Under the pieces are notes generated by a model. That model did no database searches. It was not told where the DNA came from and was given only the letters and a program-made list of their open reading frames with translations. From the NCBI GenBank assembly GCA_013002285.1, contig JABDKJ010000058.1:1-64000 (forward strand): a stretch of 64,000 nt of DNA, given 5' to 3'. A program made the position numbers and the translations under genes. This DNA comes from Flavobacteriales bacterium (GTDB lineage: Bacteria > Bacteroidota > Bacteroidia > Flavobacteriales > JABDKJ01). Below, one piece after another: positions 10,740 to 19,839 of the stretch (position 1 is its first letter; the number at the start of each line of letters is the position of its first letter).

Positions 10740-10757
10740 ATATCTTTCAGCACACGA

Positions 10758-10855
10758 GAACCTGAGCACGTAGTGCAGGTTCGAACTTAGTGAGCGCAGT
10801 GAACGATCTCAGGAGGAAATTTTGTAGAAATTGACGACAATCCTGGTGGGACAAC
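10758..10855. repeat. Structured spacer with a partial tRNA-Gln 3'-end duplication
   Basis: A bulged hairpin at 10758-10782 (GAACCT/AGGTTC outside, GCAC/GTGC inside) is followed by a purine-rich stretch. A 15-bp exact copy of the tRNA 3' end (10682-10696) lies at 10841-10855. No reading frame was seen in this spacer. It may be a remnant of a second tRNA-Gln or a tRNA-associated dispersed element. Confidence 0.45.
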
Positions 10856-10861
10856 GCAAGA

Positions 10862-10907
10862 GAAAAGACCCGATCGCTGAGCTAGTCAAAGTGAAAGGGT
10901 CTTTTTC
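10862..10907 (+). terminator. Second terminator-like hairpin downstream of the tRNA fragment
   Basis: GAAAAGACCC (10862-10871) pairs with GGGTCTTTTTC (10897-10907) with one bulge; the 25-nt loop is long and the right arm holds five T residues. It follows the tRNA fragment as the first terminator follows the intact tRNA. Confidence 0.5.
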
Positions 10908-10935
10908 GTTAGATATTTTAAATGGCTGAACTCAA

Positions 10936-11091
10936 TTAATTTTCCAACAAATTATCATCATCATTTTGTTTGCTCTTAGAAAATTTGGCAAGAGCTCTGA
11001 AAAAAATAGCCCCACCTATGCCAGATATTAAAAAGAACAGTGCTATTCCAATGGGAGACCCCCACGATAAAATATCTCTTAAAGCTTCCAT
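10936..11091 (-). CDS. Small single-span membrane protein, 51 residues
   Basis: The frame begins MEALRDILSWGSP, continues with a hydrophobic helix at about residues 13-32 that is rich in Gly, Ile and Phe, then a basic stretch (FRALAKFSKSK) and an acidic Asn-rich tail. This charge pattern suggests an N-out, C-in membrane protein. It lies 40 bp downstream of the MORN-like gene on the same strand and could be cotranscribed with it. I do not recognise a family. The start ATG at 11091 has no clear ribosome binding site, which is normal for this phylum. Its reality rests on the coherent membrane-protein design. Confidence 0.5.
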   Translation of the reverse strand: MEALRDILSWGSPIGIALFFLISGIGGAIFFRALAKFSKSKQNDDDNLLEN

Positions 11092-11131
11092 GGTCGAGTT
11101 TTAGTGTATGAACAAAGGTAAAGATCTCTGG

Positions 11132-11722
11132 TCATGGCCGATCTACATTATTAAAGAGCAAATGGGTTTGGCCATAATTCTTTTCCCACTCTAATTCTCC
11201 AGATCCAAACCATCGTTTCCAAATGCCTAAAGGCTGTTTGTTTTTATCATAATACTGCTCCAAATATTTGTTGCCATTTCTGTGGAACATAACGGTATGA
11301 TGTTGATAGCCATCCTTCATTTCTACATATCTATGCCTATATCCATTGATCCCATATACGTCCAATCTTTGAATAACTCCATTCTCAATAGAATAAACAA
11401 AGCTCCAAGTGCCATCATTTGCTTCTTCAAATTGGACAGCCCAACCACTATAAAGAGCATCATTGCACAAATAAAATGCTTTCACCTTTTCATCACCTTC
11501 TGACATAGTGAGAAGGTCAAATGGAATTGTATCGCTCAGTAATATCTCGCCCTTAGAAAAGTGGTCGGTTATTGTGGAAGAGATCAATTCACAATTGAAA
11601 AGGAACAAATTCAATGCGACCAACAGTAGCGCTATTCCAATATTAGACCTGCTTGGAGATCTAACTTCATTTTTTATTCCAGTCCTCTGATCAGACCTTC
11701 TGCCATTTCTCATCTTGACCAT
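11132..11722 (-). CDS. MORN/YwqK-like repeat protein with N-terminal membrane anchor
   Basis: A 196-residue protein. A basic N-terminus (RNGRRSDQRTG...) is followed by one hydrophobic segment at about residues 28-46, consistent with an uncleaved anchor. The C-terminal part has weak MORN-like motifs (KYLEQYYDKNKQPLGIWKRW, then FGSGELEWEKNY), the style of YwqK-type proteins. Function unknown. Starts at codon 1 or 4 are both possible. It lies 7 bp after the DinB gene on the same strand, so the two are probably cotranscribed. A much longer MORN protein is encoded on the other side of DinB, suggesting a local theme rather than a known pathway. Confidence 0.6.
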   Translation of the reverse strand: MVKMRNGRRSDQRTGIKNEVRSPSRSNIGIALLLVALNLFLFNCELISSTITDHFSKGEILLSDTIPFDLLTMSEGDEKVKAFYLCNDALYSGWAVQFEEANDGTWSFVYSIENGVIQRLDVYGINGYRHRYVEMKDGYQHHTVMFHRNGNKYLEQYYDKNKQPLGIWKRWFGSGELEWEKNYGQTHLLFNNVDRP

Positions 11723-11729
11723 AATTGAT

Positions 11730-12254
11730 TTACAAATACCTCTCCTTTATCACTTCTACATGATGTCTTTCGTGGCCGGAGATAATATAGCCTAAAGCAC
11801 ATACAGACATAGGTCCACCGCTTACTTCCGCTTTGCGTCCCATCATTTCAGTTGAAAAAGATTCGAAGAGAACACGTGTGGCATTTCGCACTACCTCATA
11901 TTCATTCAGCAATTCTTCAAGTGGTCTTTTGTTGGCTTCAGAGTACGGGACAAAATCATCTTGTTCATAACCTGGTAAGGGTGTTTTATCATTCCGAGCT
12001 ATCCTTAGAGCGCGATAAGTAAAAATGCGTTCAGCATCTATGATGTGAGATAGCACTTCTTTAATGGTCCATTTGCCTTCTGCATAAGCTGTGTTACTTT
12101 TTTCCTCAGAGATCTTATCAAAGAGGGAAACCACTTCATTTTGCGATCTCTCTAAGGCCTCTAATATAGGTAATTCTGCTGCTTTGGAAATGTAACCTGC
12201 ATAGAAAGGAGCGTAGTCCCCTTCCTTTGGTTTTACTATGGATAAGTCATTCAT
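11730..12254 (-). CDS. DinB family (DinB_2) protein
   Basis: A 174-residue four-helix protein of the DinB/YfiT fold, which includes thiol-dependent S-transferases and many uncharacterised metal-binding enzymes. The metal triad is visible: H70 in SHIIDAER, and H161 with H164/H165 in GHERHH near the C-terminus. Length is typical. There is no signal peptide, so it acts in the cytoplasm. Substrate unknown. It appears to be the first gene of a short minus-strand group with the MORN-like protein and the 51-residue membrane protein. It diverges from the large MORN gene at 12331. Confidence 0.85.
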   Translation of the reverse strand: MNDLSIVKPKEGDYAPFYAGYISKAAELPILEALERSQNEVVSLFDKISEEKSNTAYAEGKWTIKEVLSHIIDAERIFTYRALRIARNDKTPLPGYEQDDFVPYSEANKRPLEELLNEYEVVRNATRVLFESFSTEMMGRKAEVSGGPMSVCALGYIISGHERHHVEVIKERYL

Positions 12255-12330
12255 AAGCTTTGAAGTTAATCATCTTTTAAAACAATTTTCAAAGTATTTT
12301 TGATGTTAGAATATGTCGGGAAAACACTGC

Positions 12331-13974
12331 ATGAAACAGATAAGATACTTCAGTATATGGGCTTTCATGGCTATTTCTTTTTGTGCAAATGCACAGAAGC
12401 AAAGCTATATGGACTATTGGGACAGAGACTCTACCCAGCTCAAAAGCGAGGGCTATTTTTATAATGGTCTGGAACAAGGCGCATGGAAATACTATCATGA
12501 AACAGGGGAATTGCATCAGCAGATGAATTTTTTTCTTGGAAAACTCAATGGCCCATATGAAGTTTATTACAAAAATGGAACTTTAGAGAACAAAGGTTTC
12601 TTTTCTATGAATGAATTGGATAGTCTTTCCATTGCATATTTCAAGAATGGGAATGAGAAAGAAAGGGGCTTTTTTAGGAGAGGAATGAAGCTTGGTCCAT
12701 GGACATATTTTAGAGAAAGTGGAGACACCTTAATGGTAGAGGTACATGAAGTTGGGGAACCGAAAATGCTGTCTTATGTGGTTGCTACAGGAGACACCTT
12801 AAAAAGACCCGTGCCCCAGGAAGGAGAAATTTTACTGGATGTATATTTCAATGAAAAGGGTGAAAAGACTGTTGTGAATGGAAATGGTACTAAAGTAAAG
12901 TACTTTGACAATGGAAAGTTAAAAGAGCAATACACGTTCAAGGATGGACGCATAATGGGGCCATTCGAAGAGTATTATTATTCTGGGAAGCTGCACATTT
13001 CAGGCAGTTTTGAGAATGGGGATAGATCTGGTGAATGGGCATTTTACCACCGAAACGGAAACCTAAGACAAAAACAAACTTTTAAAGACGACCAGCTGGA
13101 AGGCCTCTATGAATTGTATTACGATAATGGTAGTGTGGACACTAAAGGACATTATCAGCAAGGAGAAAAGCATGGACAATGGGATTGGTATGCAGAAAGT
13201 GGGGAACAGGAATTAAAAGGAGCTTTTGAGAATGGACTTCAACATGGTAAATGGAAGGCCTGGTATGAAAATGGAAAAGTCAATTACATAGGTGAATATG
13301 ACAAGGGAAAGAAAATAGGTGCTTGGAAATATTTCTATCCCGAGGGTGAACCATGGAAAGAGGGTTCATTTGCGGAAGATCTTAAAAATGGAAATTGGAC
13401 GACTTGGTTCGAAAATGGGGAAAAACTGCAAGAAGGAAATTATGTTGCAGACAAAGAAGACGGTCTTTGGTCTTCTTGGTATGAAAGCGGAAAGAAGCGA
13501 GACGAGGGAACATTTGTTATGGGGCTTTTGAATGGCAAATGGAAGGGCTGGCATGCGAACGGTCAACAGAGCTATGAAGGTAATTGGGAAATGAACGAAA
13601 AAAACGGCTATTGGAAACATTGGGACTTGCAGGCCAGAATAGAACAAGAAGGTTATTACAAAAAAGGAATTAAGCACGGCAAATGGATAGAGTATAATGA
13701 AGATGGTATTCGAACAGCTGAGGGAACATATTTCGACAATAAACCCAATGGTAGCTGGACTTATTTCTTTCCTCATGGTGGAAAAATGAGATCTTGTTTT
13801 TATAAAGACGGTAAACTAGAGGGTCTTGTAACGGACTATTATCCGCAAGGACAAAAAGAAAGAGAGACCGTTTACAAGAACAATGTGAGAGCAGGAAGAT
13901 CTGTGCGATACTCTAAGAGAGGAAGTGTCCTGGAAGAAATAACCTTTGAAAACGGAAACAAAGTGGGAAATTAG
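12331..13974 (+). CDS. Exported MORN-repeat (YwqK-like) protein
   Basis: About 547 residues. The N-terminus from ATG 12331 (MKQIRYF then hydrophobic residues, FCANAQ) is a classic signal peptide. An in-frame ATG at 12313 would add six residues and spoil it, and a TATTTTTG promoter element at 12295-12302 would leave it almost no leader, so 12331 is preferred. The mature protein is nearly all repeats of about 23 residues of the form G-x-W-x-x-(Y/W)-x-x-(N/S)G-x-x-x-x-x-G-x-(F/Y), roughly twenty copies. These MORN-2/YwqK repeats form an elongated beta-sheet. It is probably periplasmic or outer-membrane associated. Function unknown; family members are common in Bacteroidota. Confidence 0.8.
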   Translation: MKQIRYFSIWAFMAISFCANAQKQSYMDYWDRDSTQLKSEGYFYNGLEQGAWKYYHETGELHQQMNFFLGKLNGPYEVYYKNGTLENKGFFSMNELDSLSIAYFKNGNEKERGFFRRGMKLGPWTYFRESGDTLMVEVHEVGEPKMLSYVVATGDTLKRPVPQEGEILLDVYFNEKGEKTVVNGNGTKVKYFDNGKLKEQYTFKDGRIMGPFEEYYYSGKLHISGSFENGDRSGEWAFYHRNGNLRQKQTFKDDQLEGLYELYYDNGSVDTKGHYQQGEKHGQWDWYAESGEQELKGAFENGLQHGKWKAWYENGKVNYIGEYDKGKKIGAWKYFYPEGEPWKEGSFAEDLKNGNWTTWFENGEKLQEGNYVADKEDGLWSSWYESGKKRDEGTFVMGLLNGKWKGWHANGQQSYEGNWEMNEKNGYWKHWDLQARIEQEGYYKKGIKHGKWIEYNEDGIRTAEGTYFDNKPNGSWTYFFPHGGKMRSCFYKDGKLEGLVTDYYPQGQKERETVYKNNVRAGRSVRYSKRGSVLEEITFENGNKVGN

Positions 13975-13977
13975 AAG

Positions 13978-14001
13978 AATTTCCTGTGTGAAATTGTTTT
14001 T
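13978..14001 (+). terminator. Weak terminator after the MORN-repeat gene
   Basis: AATTTC (13978-13983) pairs with GAAATT (13990-13995), followed by G and five T residues, just after the stop at 13974. The stem is short and A/T-rich. Confidence 0.35.
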
Positions 14002-14007
14002 GTATTG

Positions 14008-14038
14008 TTGGTCAATATATAAACAATGACTACATTTG
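14008..14038 (+). promoter_or_regulatory. Promoter of the rimP-nusA-infB operon
   Basis: TTG at 14008-14010, 20 bp spacer, TACATTTG at 14031-14038 (consensus TAnnTTTG). The expected start site is about 14043-14045, immediately upstream of a terminator-like hairpin. Confidence 0.65.
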
Positions 14039-14059
14039 CAGCGCGAAATAGTATTAGGG

Positions 14060-14085
14060 AAGAGGGGTTTGAGCCCCTCTTTTTT
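14060..14085 (+). terminator. Terminator-like hairpin in the nusA operon leader (possible attenuator)
   Basis: AAGAGGGG (14060-14067) pairs with CCCCTCTT (14074-14081) across a 6-nt loop and ends in six T residues. It lies after the only recognisable promoter and before rimP, so it may terminate part of the operon's transcripts early. Confidence 0.6.
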
Positions 14086-14105
14086 ATACCAGAAATTTGA
14101 TCTTC

Positions 14106-14570
14106 GTGATACGTGTGAAGGATATAGAAGAAAGAGTTTTGGAACACCTCAAAGAAAAAGGTGGCTTCTTGGTCAGTGTTGAGGTGAGCCCCATGAACGA
14201 CATCAACATTTCATTCGACAAGAAAGAAGGAGCAACTTCTATAACAGATTGCGTATCCCTGAGCAGGGCCCTAGAAGGCAGTTTGGATAGAGAAAAGGAA
14301 GATTTTAAGCTTAATGTTTCCTCACCAGGTTTGAGCGAACCATTCAAAGTGAAAGAGCAATACGAGAAATACATGTACAAGGAGGTGGTTGTGAAGTTGA
14401 ATGATGGAGAAAAGTTCAAAGGAGTATTGCTGGGGGTGAATGATGAAGGCATAGAACTATTTTGCAGGAAAAAGGTGAAAATAGATGGGAAGAGGAAGTG
14501 GGAAGAAACAAAACATAAATTTAATTTTAACAGTATCAAAGAAACCAAAGTGGTGATCTTATTTAAATAA
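14106..14570 (+). CDS. rimP: Ribosome maturation factor RimP
   Basis: About 154 residues. RimP binds the 30S subunit during assembly and is needed for efficient 16S maturation. The N-terminal domain contains the SVEVSPMNDINISFDKKEG region and the DCVSLSRALEGSLD helix; the motif SSPGLSEPF around residue 75 is the family signature, and the C-terminal SH3-like domain follows. No in-frame ATG exists at the 5' end: candidate starts are TTG 14097, GTG 14106 and GTG 14115, and I chose the middle one for family-like length. It is the first gene of rimP-nusA-infB, the usual bacterial order, with 8 bp to nusA. Confidence 0.88.
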   Translation: MIRVKDIEERVLEHLKEKGGFLVSVEVSPMNDINISFDKKEGATSITDCVSLSRALEGSLDREKEDFKLNVSSPGLSEPFKVKEQYEKYMYKEVVVKLNDGEKFKGVLLGVNDEGIELFCRKKVKIDGKRKWEETKHKFNFNSIKETKVVILFK

Positions 14571-14578
14571 GAAGACAA

Positions 14579-15820
14579 ATGGATAGTTTGAATTTAATAG
14601 AGTCGTTTTCGGAGTTTAAAGAGTTCAAGAATATAGATCGTGTTACAATGATGAATATTCTGGAAGAAGTATTCAGAAATACACTCATCAAAAAATATGG
14701 TACGGACGAGAATTTCGATATTATACTTAATGTAGATAAAGGAGATCTTGAGATCTGGAGGAACAGAGAGATCGTAGCAGATGGGGATATTGAAGACGAC
14801 AATCTTGAAATAAGTTTAACAGAAGCCAAAAAGATCGAAGAAGATTTTGAAGTAGGTGAAGAAGTATCCGAAGAATTGAAACTAGAGGATTTTGGAAGAA
14901 GGAATATTCTTGCACTCAGGCAAAACCTTGCTTCCAGGATAATGGACCTTGAAAAAGATAGCATTTATAAAAAATATTCTGAACGAGTTGGAGATATCAT
15001 TACAGGTGAAGTTTACCAGGTTTGGAAAAGAGAGATACTTGTATTGGATGACGAGGGAAGTGAACTTATTCTTCCAAAATCTCAACAGATCAAAACAGAT
15101 TACTTCAAGAAAGGTGATTCTGTAAGAGCGGTAGTTGCCAAGGTGGAAATGAGAAACAACAATCCATCAGTAATTCTTTCCAGAACGGCACCTGAGTTTT
15201 TGGAAAGGCTCTTTGAAATGGAAGTGCCAGAAGTATTTGATGGGCTTATTACGATTAAAAAGATAGTAAGAGAACCAGGTGAAAGAGCGAAAGTTGCTGT
15301 TGAGTCATATGACGATAGAATAGATCCGGTAGGAGCTTGTGTTGGTATGAAAGGCTCTAGGATACACAGCATCGTGAGAGAGTTGAAGAACGAGAACATT
15401 GATGTTATTAACTTCACCAATAACGCTACACTCTTCATTACTCGTGCTTTGAGCCCCGCAAAGATCGTGAGTATAAATTTGAATGACGAGACCAAAAAGG
15501 CTGATGTTTACTTAAAACCAGATCAAGTTTCATTGGCAATTGGTAAAGGTGGACACAACATTAAATTGGCTAGCAAGCTCACAGAGTACGATATTGACGT
15601 GTATAGAGAGGCAGACGAAAATGAGACGGACGATGTGGATCTGGAAGAATTTGCAGATGAAATTGATGGATGGGTGCTTGATGCCTTGAAAGCCATTGGT
15701 TGTGATACAGCTAGAAGTGTATTGGAAATAGGAAAAACAGACCTAGCTTCACGAACAGATCTTGAAGATGAAACGATCGATGAAGTATTGAAAATATTAA
15801 CTGAAGAATTAGAAGCATAA
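14579..15820 (+). CDS. nusA: Transcription termination/antitermination protein NusA
   Basis: A 413-residue NusA. The N-terminal RNA-polymerase-binding domain (residues 1-~130) includes the EEVFRNTLIKKYG helix. An S1 domain (~133-200, GEVYQVWKRE) is followed by two KH domains, with DPVGACVGMKG in KH1 and SLAIGKGGHNIKLAS in KH2. A shorter acidic helical tail (~355-413) replaces the tandem acidic repeats of E. coli NusA. NusA binds the elongation complex and modulates pausing, termination and antitermination. In E. coli it controls its own operon, which matters here because of the terminator-like hairpin in the leader. The start ATG is 8 bp after rimP. Confidence 0.95.
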   Translation: MDSLNLIESFSEFKEFKNIDRVTMMNILEEVFRNTLIKKYGTDENFDIILNVDKGDLEIWRNREIVADGDIEDDNLEISLTEAKKIEEDFEVGEEVSEELKLEDFGRRNILALRQNLASRIMDLEKDSIYKKYSERVGDIITGEVYQVWKREILVLDDEGSELILPKSQQIKTDYFKKGDSVRAVVAKVEMRNNNPSVILSRTAPEFLERLFEMEVPEVFDGLITIKKIVREPGERAKVAVESYDDRIDPVGACVGMKGSRIHSIVRELKNENIDVINFTNNATLFITRALSPAKIVSINLNDETKKADVYLKPDQVSLAIGKGGHNIKLASKLTEYDIDVYREADENETDDVDLEEFADEIDGWVLDALKAIGCDTARSVLEIGKTDLASRTDLEDETIDEVLKILTEELEA

Positions 15821-15835
15821 TTTTAGAATTTGCCT

Positions 15836-18514
15836 ATGGCAGAAACAGTAAAGACGGTAAGATTAAGTAAAGCAGCAAGAGAGGTCAATCTTGGGATAGG
15901 TCGTGTTGTGGAATTTCTTGGTTCCAAGGGGTTCGATATTGAGGCGAAGCCAAATACGAAGCTAGATCCAGAGATGTACGACCTCCTTCTTCAGGAGTTT
16001 GCAGCAGACCGAGACGTTAAGCAGCGCTCTAAAAAGAAGAATGTAGAGGAGAAAGAGGTAAGAGAAACTGTTTCTATTGAGACTGCGACTAAGCCTGACC
16101 GCAAACCCAAGCAAGAGGAAGAAGATGTCTTCATCAAGGGAGTGCAAAGTATTAAGGAACCGGAAACCGTTGTTGCCAAAGCAGAAGATATAAAGGTTAA
16201 GGTTGTAGATAAGATCGAACTGGAGAAAAAGCCAGAACCAGAGGCGAAGAAAGAGGTGAAAGAAGAGCCTAAGAAAGTGGTGAAGGCTGAGAAAGTGGTG
16301 AAGGAAGAAAAGCCAAAAGAGGTCAAGAAAGAAGATGCCCCTGTTTCTGTTGGTTCAGAAACAAAGACAGAAAAAATAGATGAGCCAGAGCCAGAATTGC
16401 TCGAGGCCAAAGCTGATAAATTATCGGGACCTACAGTAGTCGGAAAGATAGATCTTCCACCACCAAAGGCTAAGAAGGTTGCAGTCTCTCAAGGAGAGAA
16501 TAAGAAAAGAAGAAAAAGAATACGTAAACCAAAAGTTGACGTAGATAAAGTTGCTAAAGGCGGCCCTAGAATCCCTGGAAGAAGCGCCAGAAGAGGAGGG
16601 CCGAAGAAAGAGCTGGACGAAAAAGAGATCCAGAAAGAGATCAAAGAAACTCTTGCACGTTTAAGTGGAGGTGGTAAGAAACAATCTGCAAAGAATAGAA
16701 GAGCAAAAAGAGATGCAGCAGCAGAAAGAACAGAACTAGAACAGGCAATACAACAGGCAGAGGAGAACATCCTGAAATTGACGGAATTCGTCTCGGTATC
16801 GGAATTGGCCGTTATGATGAACAAGAGCCCGAACGATATCATATCTGCATGTATGTCCCTTGGGATCTTTGCTTCCATCAACCAAAGGTTGGACGCTGAA
16901 ACGATCACCATAATCGCTGAAGAATTTGGTTATATCGTGGAATTTGTAAGTGCAGAGATCCAGGAAGCTATTCAAGTTGTTGAGGACAAAGAAGAAGACC
17001 TACTTCCAAGGTCACCTATCGTAACTGTAATGGGTCACGTAGACCATGGTAAAACAAGTTTGCTGGATCATGTTCGTAAGGCGAATGTTATCGCAGGAGA
17101 AGCTGGTGGCATAACCCAGCACATTGGTGCTTACAATGTGCTACTTGATAATGGAAAGAGCATTACCTTCTTAGATACTCCGGGACACGAAGCATTTACA
17201 GCAATGAGAGCCAGGGGTGCGCAAGTCACAGACTTAGCAATTATTGTAATTGCAGCTGATGATGCGGTGATGCCTCAAACTAAAGAGGCGATCAATCATG
17301 CTCAGGCTGCAGGTATACCAATGATATTTGCTCTAAATAAAATTGACCGTGACGCGGCCAACCCAGATAAGATCCGTGAAGAGCTTTCACAAATGAACAT
17401 TCTTTTGGAAGAGTGGGGTGGAAAATATCAAAGTCAGGAGATCTCGGCAAAGCAAGGGACCAATGTCAATGAGTTGTTAGAAAAAGTTTTGGTTGAGGCA
17501 GAAATGTTGGAGTTGAAAGCCAATCCAAATAAAAAGGCTCAAGGAACCATTATTGAATCTTCACTTGACAAAGGAAGAGGTTTCGTAACTACCGTTCTTG
17601 TGGAAGCAGGGACACTTCGGATCGGGGATGCGATGCTTGCCGGAGGGCAAAGTGGTAAGGTGAAAGCAATGTTCAATGAAAGGGGACAGGCTGTCAAAGA
17701 AGCTGGTCCAGCTATTCCAGTATCTATCCTAGGATTGAATGGCGCACCAAATGCAGGTGACAAGTTCAACATCATGGAAGATGAGAAGGAGGCAAGAGAG
17801 ATCGCATCTAAAAGGATGCAACTACAGAGAGAGCAAGGGGTTAGAACTCAGAAGTCATTGACCCTAGATGAGATCGGACGTAGGATCGCTGTTGGGGAAT
17901 TCAAGGAATTGAATATCGTTCTTAAAGGTGACGTGGATGGTTCCATTGAAGCTCTGAGCGACTCTCTCGAAAAGCTTTCTACTGAAAAAGTACAAGTGAA
18001 GATCATACACAAGGCTGTTGGGCAGATCTCGGAATCAGACATACTCCTTGCCTCAGCTTCGGATGCCATTGTTATTGGATTCCAGGTGAGACCTTCTACT
18101 AGTGCTAGGAAAGTAGCTGAGAAAGAAGAGGTGCAGATCAAACTTTACTCTGTGATCTATGCCGCTATTGAAGAAGTGAAAGAAGCGATGGAAGGCATGC
18201 TTTCAGCTAAGATAGAAGAGGAGATCCTTGGAACAGCTGAGATCAGAGAAGTATTCAAGATATCGAAAGTAGGTACTATAGCAGGTTGTTTCGTGCTAGA
18301 TGGAAAGATCCTAAGGAACAACAAAGTTCGTTTGATCAGAGATGGTATTGTGATCTATACTGGCGATCTTGGTTCACTGAAACGATTCAAGGATGATGTT
18401 AAAGAAGTAACGCATGGATATGAGTGTGGCCTTAACATAGAGAAATTCAACGATATCAAAGTTGGGGACCAAGTAGAGTCATTCCACGAGATAGAAGTAA
18501 AGCAAACACTTTAA
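15836..18514 (+). CDS. infB: Translation initiation factor IF-2
   Basis: About 892 residues. The start ATG 15836 ([18 protein letters not shown]) matches the conserved IF-2 N-domain; an in-frame TTG at 15830 would add two residues. Residues ~70-300 form a long Lys/Glu/Pro-rich disordered linker. The G domain starts with GHVDHGKTS near residue 400, followed by DTPGHE and NKID. Domains II-IV (two beta-barrels and the C-terminal fMet-tRNA-binding domain) follow to the end. IF-2 delivers initiator tRNA to the 30S subunit and promotes subunit joining. No ylxR/ylxQ genes lie between nusA and infB. The stop is only 2 bp from the convergent ABC permease stop. Confidence 0.96.
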   Translation: MAETVKTVRLSKAAREVNLGIGRVVEFLGSKGFDIEAKPNTKLDPEMYDLLLQEFAADRDVKQRSKKKNVEEKEVRETVSIETATKPDRKPKQEEEDVFIKGVQSIKEPETVVAKAEDIKVKVVDKIELEKKPEPEAKKEVKEEPKKVVKAEKVVKEEKPKEVKKEDAPVSVGSETKTEKIDEPEPELLEAKADKLSGPTVVGKIDLPPPKAKKVAVSQGENKKRRKRIRKPKVDVDKVAKGGPRIPGRSARRGGPKKELDEKEIQKEIKETLARLSGGGKKQSAKNRRAKRDAAAERTELEQAIQQAEENILKLTEFVSVSELAVMMNKSPNDIISACMSLGIFASINQRLDAETITIIAEEFGYIVEFVSAEIQEAIQVVEDKEEDLLPRSPIVTVMGHVDHGKTSLLDHVRKANVIAGEAGGITQHIGAYNVLLDNGKSITFLDTPGHEAFTAMRARGAQVTDLAIIVIAADDAVMPQTKEAINHAQAAGIPMIFALNKIDRDAANPDKIREELSQMNILLEEWGGKYQSQEISAKQGTNVNELLEKVLVEAEMLELKANPNKKAQGTIIESSLDKGRGFVTTVLVEAGTLRIGDAMLAGGQSGKVKAMFNERGQAVKEAGPAIPVSILGLNGAPNAGDKFNIMEDEKEAREIASKRMQLQREQGVRTQKSLTLDEIGRRIAVGEFKELNIVLKGDVDGSIEALSDSLEKLSTEKVQVKIIHKAVGQISESDILLASASDAIVIGFQVRPSTSARKVAEKEEVQIKLYSVIYAAIEEVKEAMEGMLSAKIEEEILGTAEIREVFKISKVGTIAGCFVLDGKILRNNKVRLIRDGIVIYTGDLGSLKRFKDDVKEVTHGYECGLNIEKFNDIKVGDQVESFHEIEVKQTL

Positions 18515-18516
18515 GA

Positions 18517-19839
18517 CTAGACTTTATAAGTTAGCCATTTCCAGAGTTCCTTATAACTTACTTTTTTACCATGCATAAGTATGCCTGTGCGGTAGATCTT
18601 TCCTGCAAGCCAGGTAGTAAAGAAAAAGCCGAGTATCAAAAGCGCCATGGATAGAAGTAGTGTGCCCCATTCAATAGGTATTGAGCCCATTCCCATCATT
18701 CCCACTTTCACCATCATTACAACAGGAGATGTAAATGGTATGATAGAGGTCCAGTAAACTGCAGGTCCGTCCGGGTTAAGTATGGCCATTTCAGCAATGA
18801 TAAATCCGAATATCATTGGCATCATTATCGGTATCATGAATTGCTGTGTATCAGATTCATGATCAACAGCACTTCCAATAGCTGCGAATAAACTACTATA
18901 GAGAAGATATCCTCCAAGGAAATAGAATAGGAACATCCCGATCAAAAATGGAAAGTTTATCTGATGGATTATCTCCCAGATCTTTGTTGCAAATGCACTA
19001 GTGTTGGCATCTTTCATCATTTCAGATGCCGCCTCTACTTGTCCACCTCCACTGAAGATGTCCGGGAACATGATCCCAAATACAAGGAATAGAATGTTGG
19101 AGAACAAGATCCATATGAGAAATTGTGTTAAGCCTACCATTGCGACACCAACGATCTTTCCCATCATCAATTGAAATGGTCTTACGGAAGAAACGATCAC
19201 CTCTACGATCCTACTCGTTTTTTCCTCCATGACACTTCGCATGATCTGTGCACCATAAATGAACAAGAACATATAAATGATCACCGACATAAAGAAGCCA
19301 ACGATCGCTCCAACTTCTGTAGGAATGTCTTTAGCCTCTTCAAATATTTTCTGGGGTTGTAGATCCACTTTGGCAGTAAGGCTCTCGATCTCCTCTTTGC
19401 TCATCTTGTTCTGGATCATGATCAATTCCTGATATACCTTTTCCAATTCATTCGCGATCTTGTTTTGTGAGAGTGCGCTTGGCTCATTCTCCTTATAGAT
19501 CATAGGAAGGGTTTTGTTGCGGATATCATCAGCATCCTCCAGTCTTATGAGCACATCATAGGGGCTGGCCTCGAAAGCCTTGTCACTCATGTCACTTCCA
19601 TGGAAAAAGAATTTGACGCTTTTAGAATCCTTTACCAAACTGGTATCCATAACAGCAAATTGACCATTGGTGTCAGCGATCAAAACCTCAGTTGTCCCTT
19701 TTTCTTGTTGGCTTAAGAAAACCGCCAATGCCATTAGACCCACAAATAGGATCGGCCCCAAAAGTGTCATGATAATGAAGCTCTTTTTCTTGACCCTTGT
19801 CAAGTATTCTCGTTTTATGATCAGCCAGGTCTTATTCAA
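18517..19839 (-). CDS. ABC-2 type transporter permease (NatB-like)
   Basis: About 440 residues. The design is that of NatB/ABC-2 exporters: one N-terminal membrane helix (TLLGPILFVGLMALAVFL), a soluble periplasmic domain of ~130 residues, then five or six C-terminal membrane helices from about residue 170. The substrate is unknown; relatives export sodium or drugs. The likely start is TTG at 19839, which follows AAGGAGG, one of the few good Shine-Dalgarno sequences in the window, and overlaps the ATPase gene's stop by 8 bp. An upstream in-frame ATG (19869) lies inside the ATPase gene and adds a charged extension before the conserved NKTWLIIKREYL. Confidence 0.87.
   Translation of the reverse strand: MNKTWLIIKREYLTRVKKKSFIIMTLLGPILFVGLMALAVFLSQQEKGTTEVLIADTNGQFAVMDTSLVKDSKSVKFFFHGSDMSDKAFEASPYDVLIRLEDADDIRNKTLPMIYKENEPSALSQNKIANELEKVYQELIMIQNKMSKEEIESLTAKVDLQPQKIFEEAKDIPTEVGAIVGFFMSVIIYMFLFIYGAQIMRSVMEEKTSRIVEVIVSSVRPFQLMMGKIVGVAMVGLTQFLIWILFSNILFLVFGIMFPDIFSGGGQVEAASEMMKDANTSAFATKIWEIIHQINFPFLIGMFLFYFLGGYLLYSSLFAAIGSAVDHESDTQQFMIPIMMPMIFGFIIAEMAILNPDGPAVYWTSIIPFTSPVVMMVKVGMMGMGSIPIEWGTLLLSMALLILGFFFTTWLAGKIYRTGILMHGKKVSYKELWKWLTYKV
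18527..18567 (+). terminator. Possible infB terminator inside the opposing permease gene
   Basis: TAAGTTA (18527-18533) pairs with TAACTTA (18554-18560), followed by C and six T residues. The loop is 20 nt and the stem is A/T-rich, so it is weak. Confidence 0.35.
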
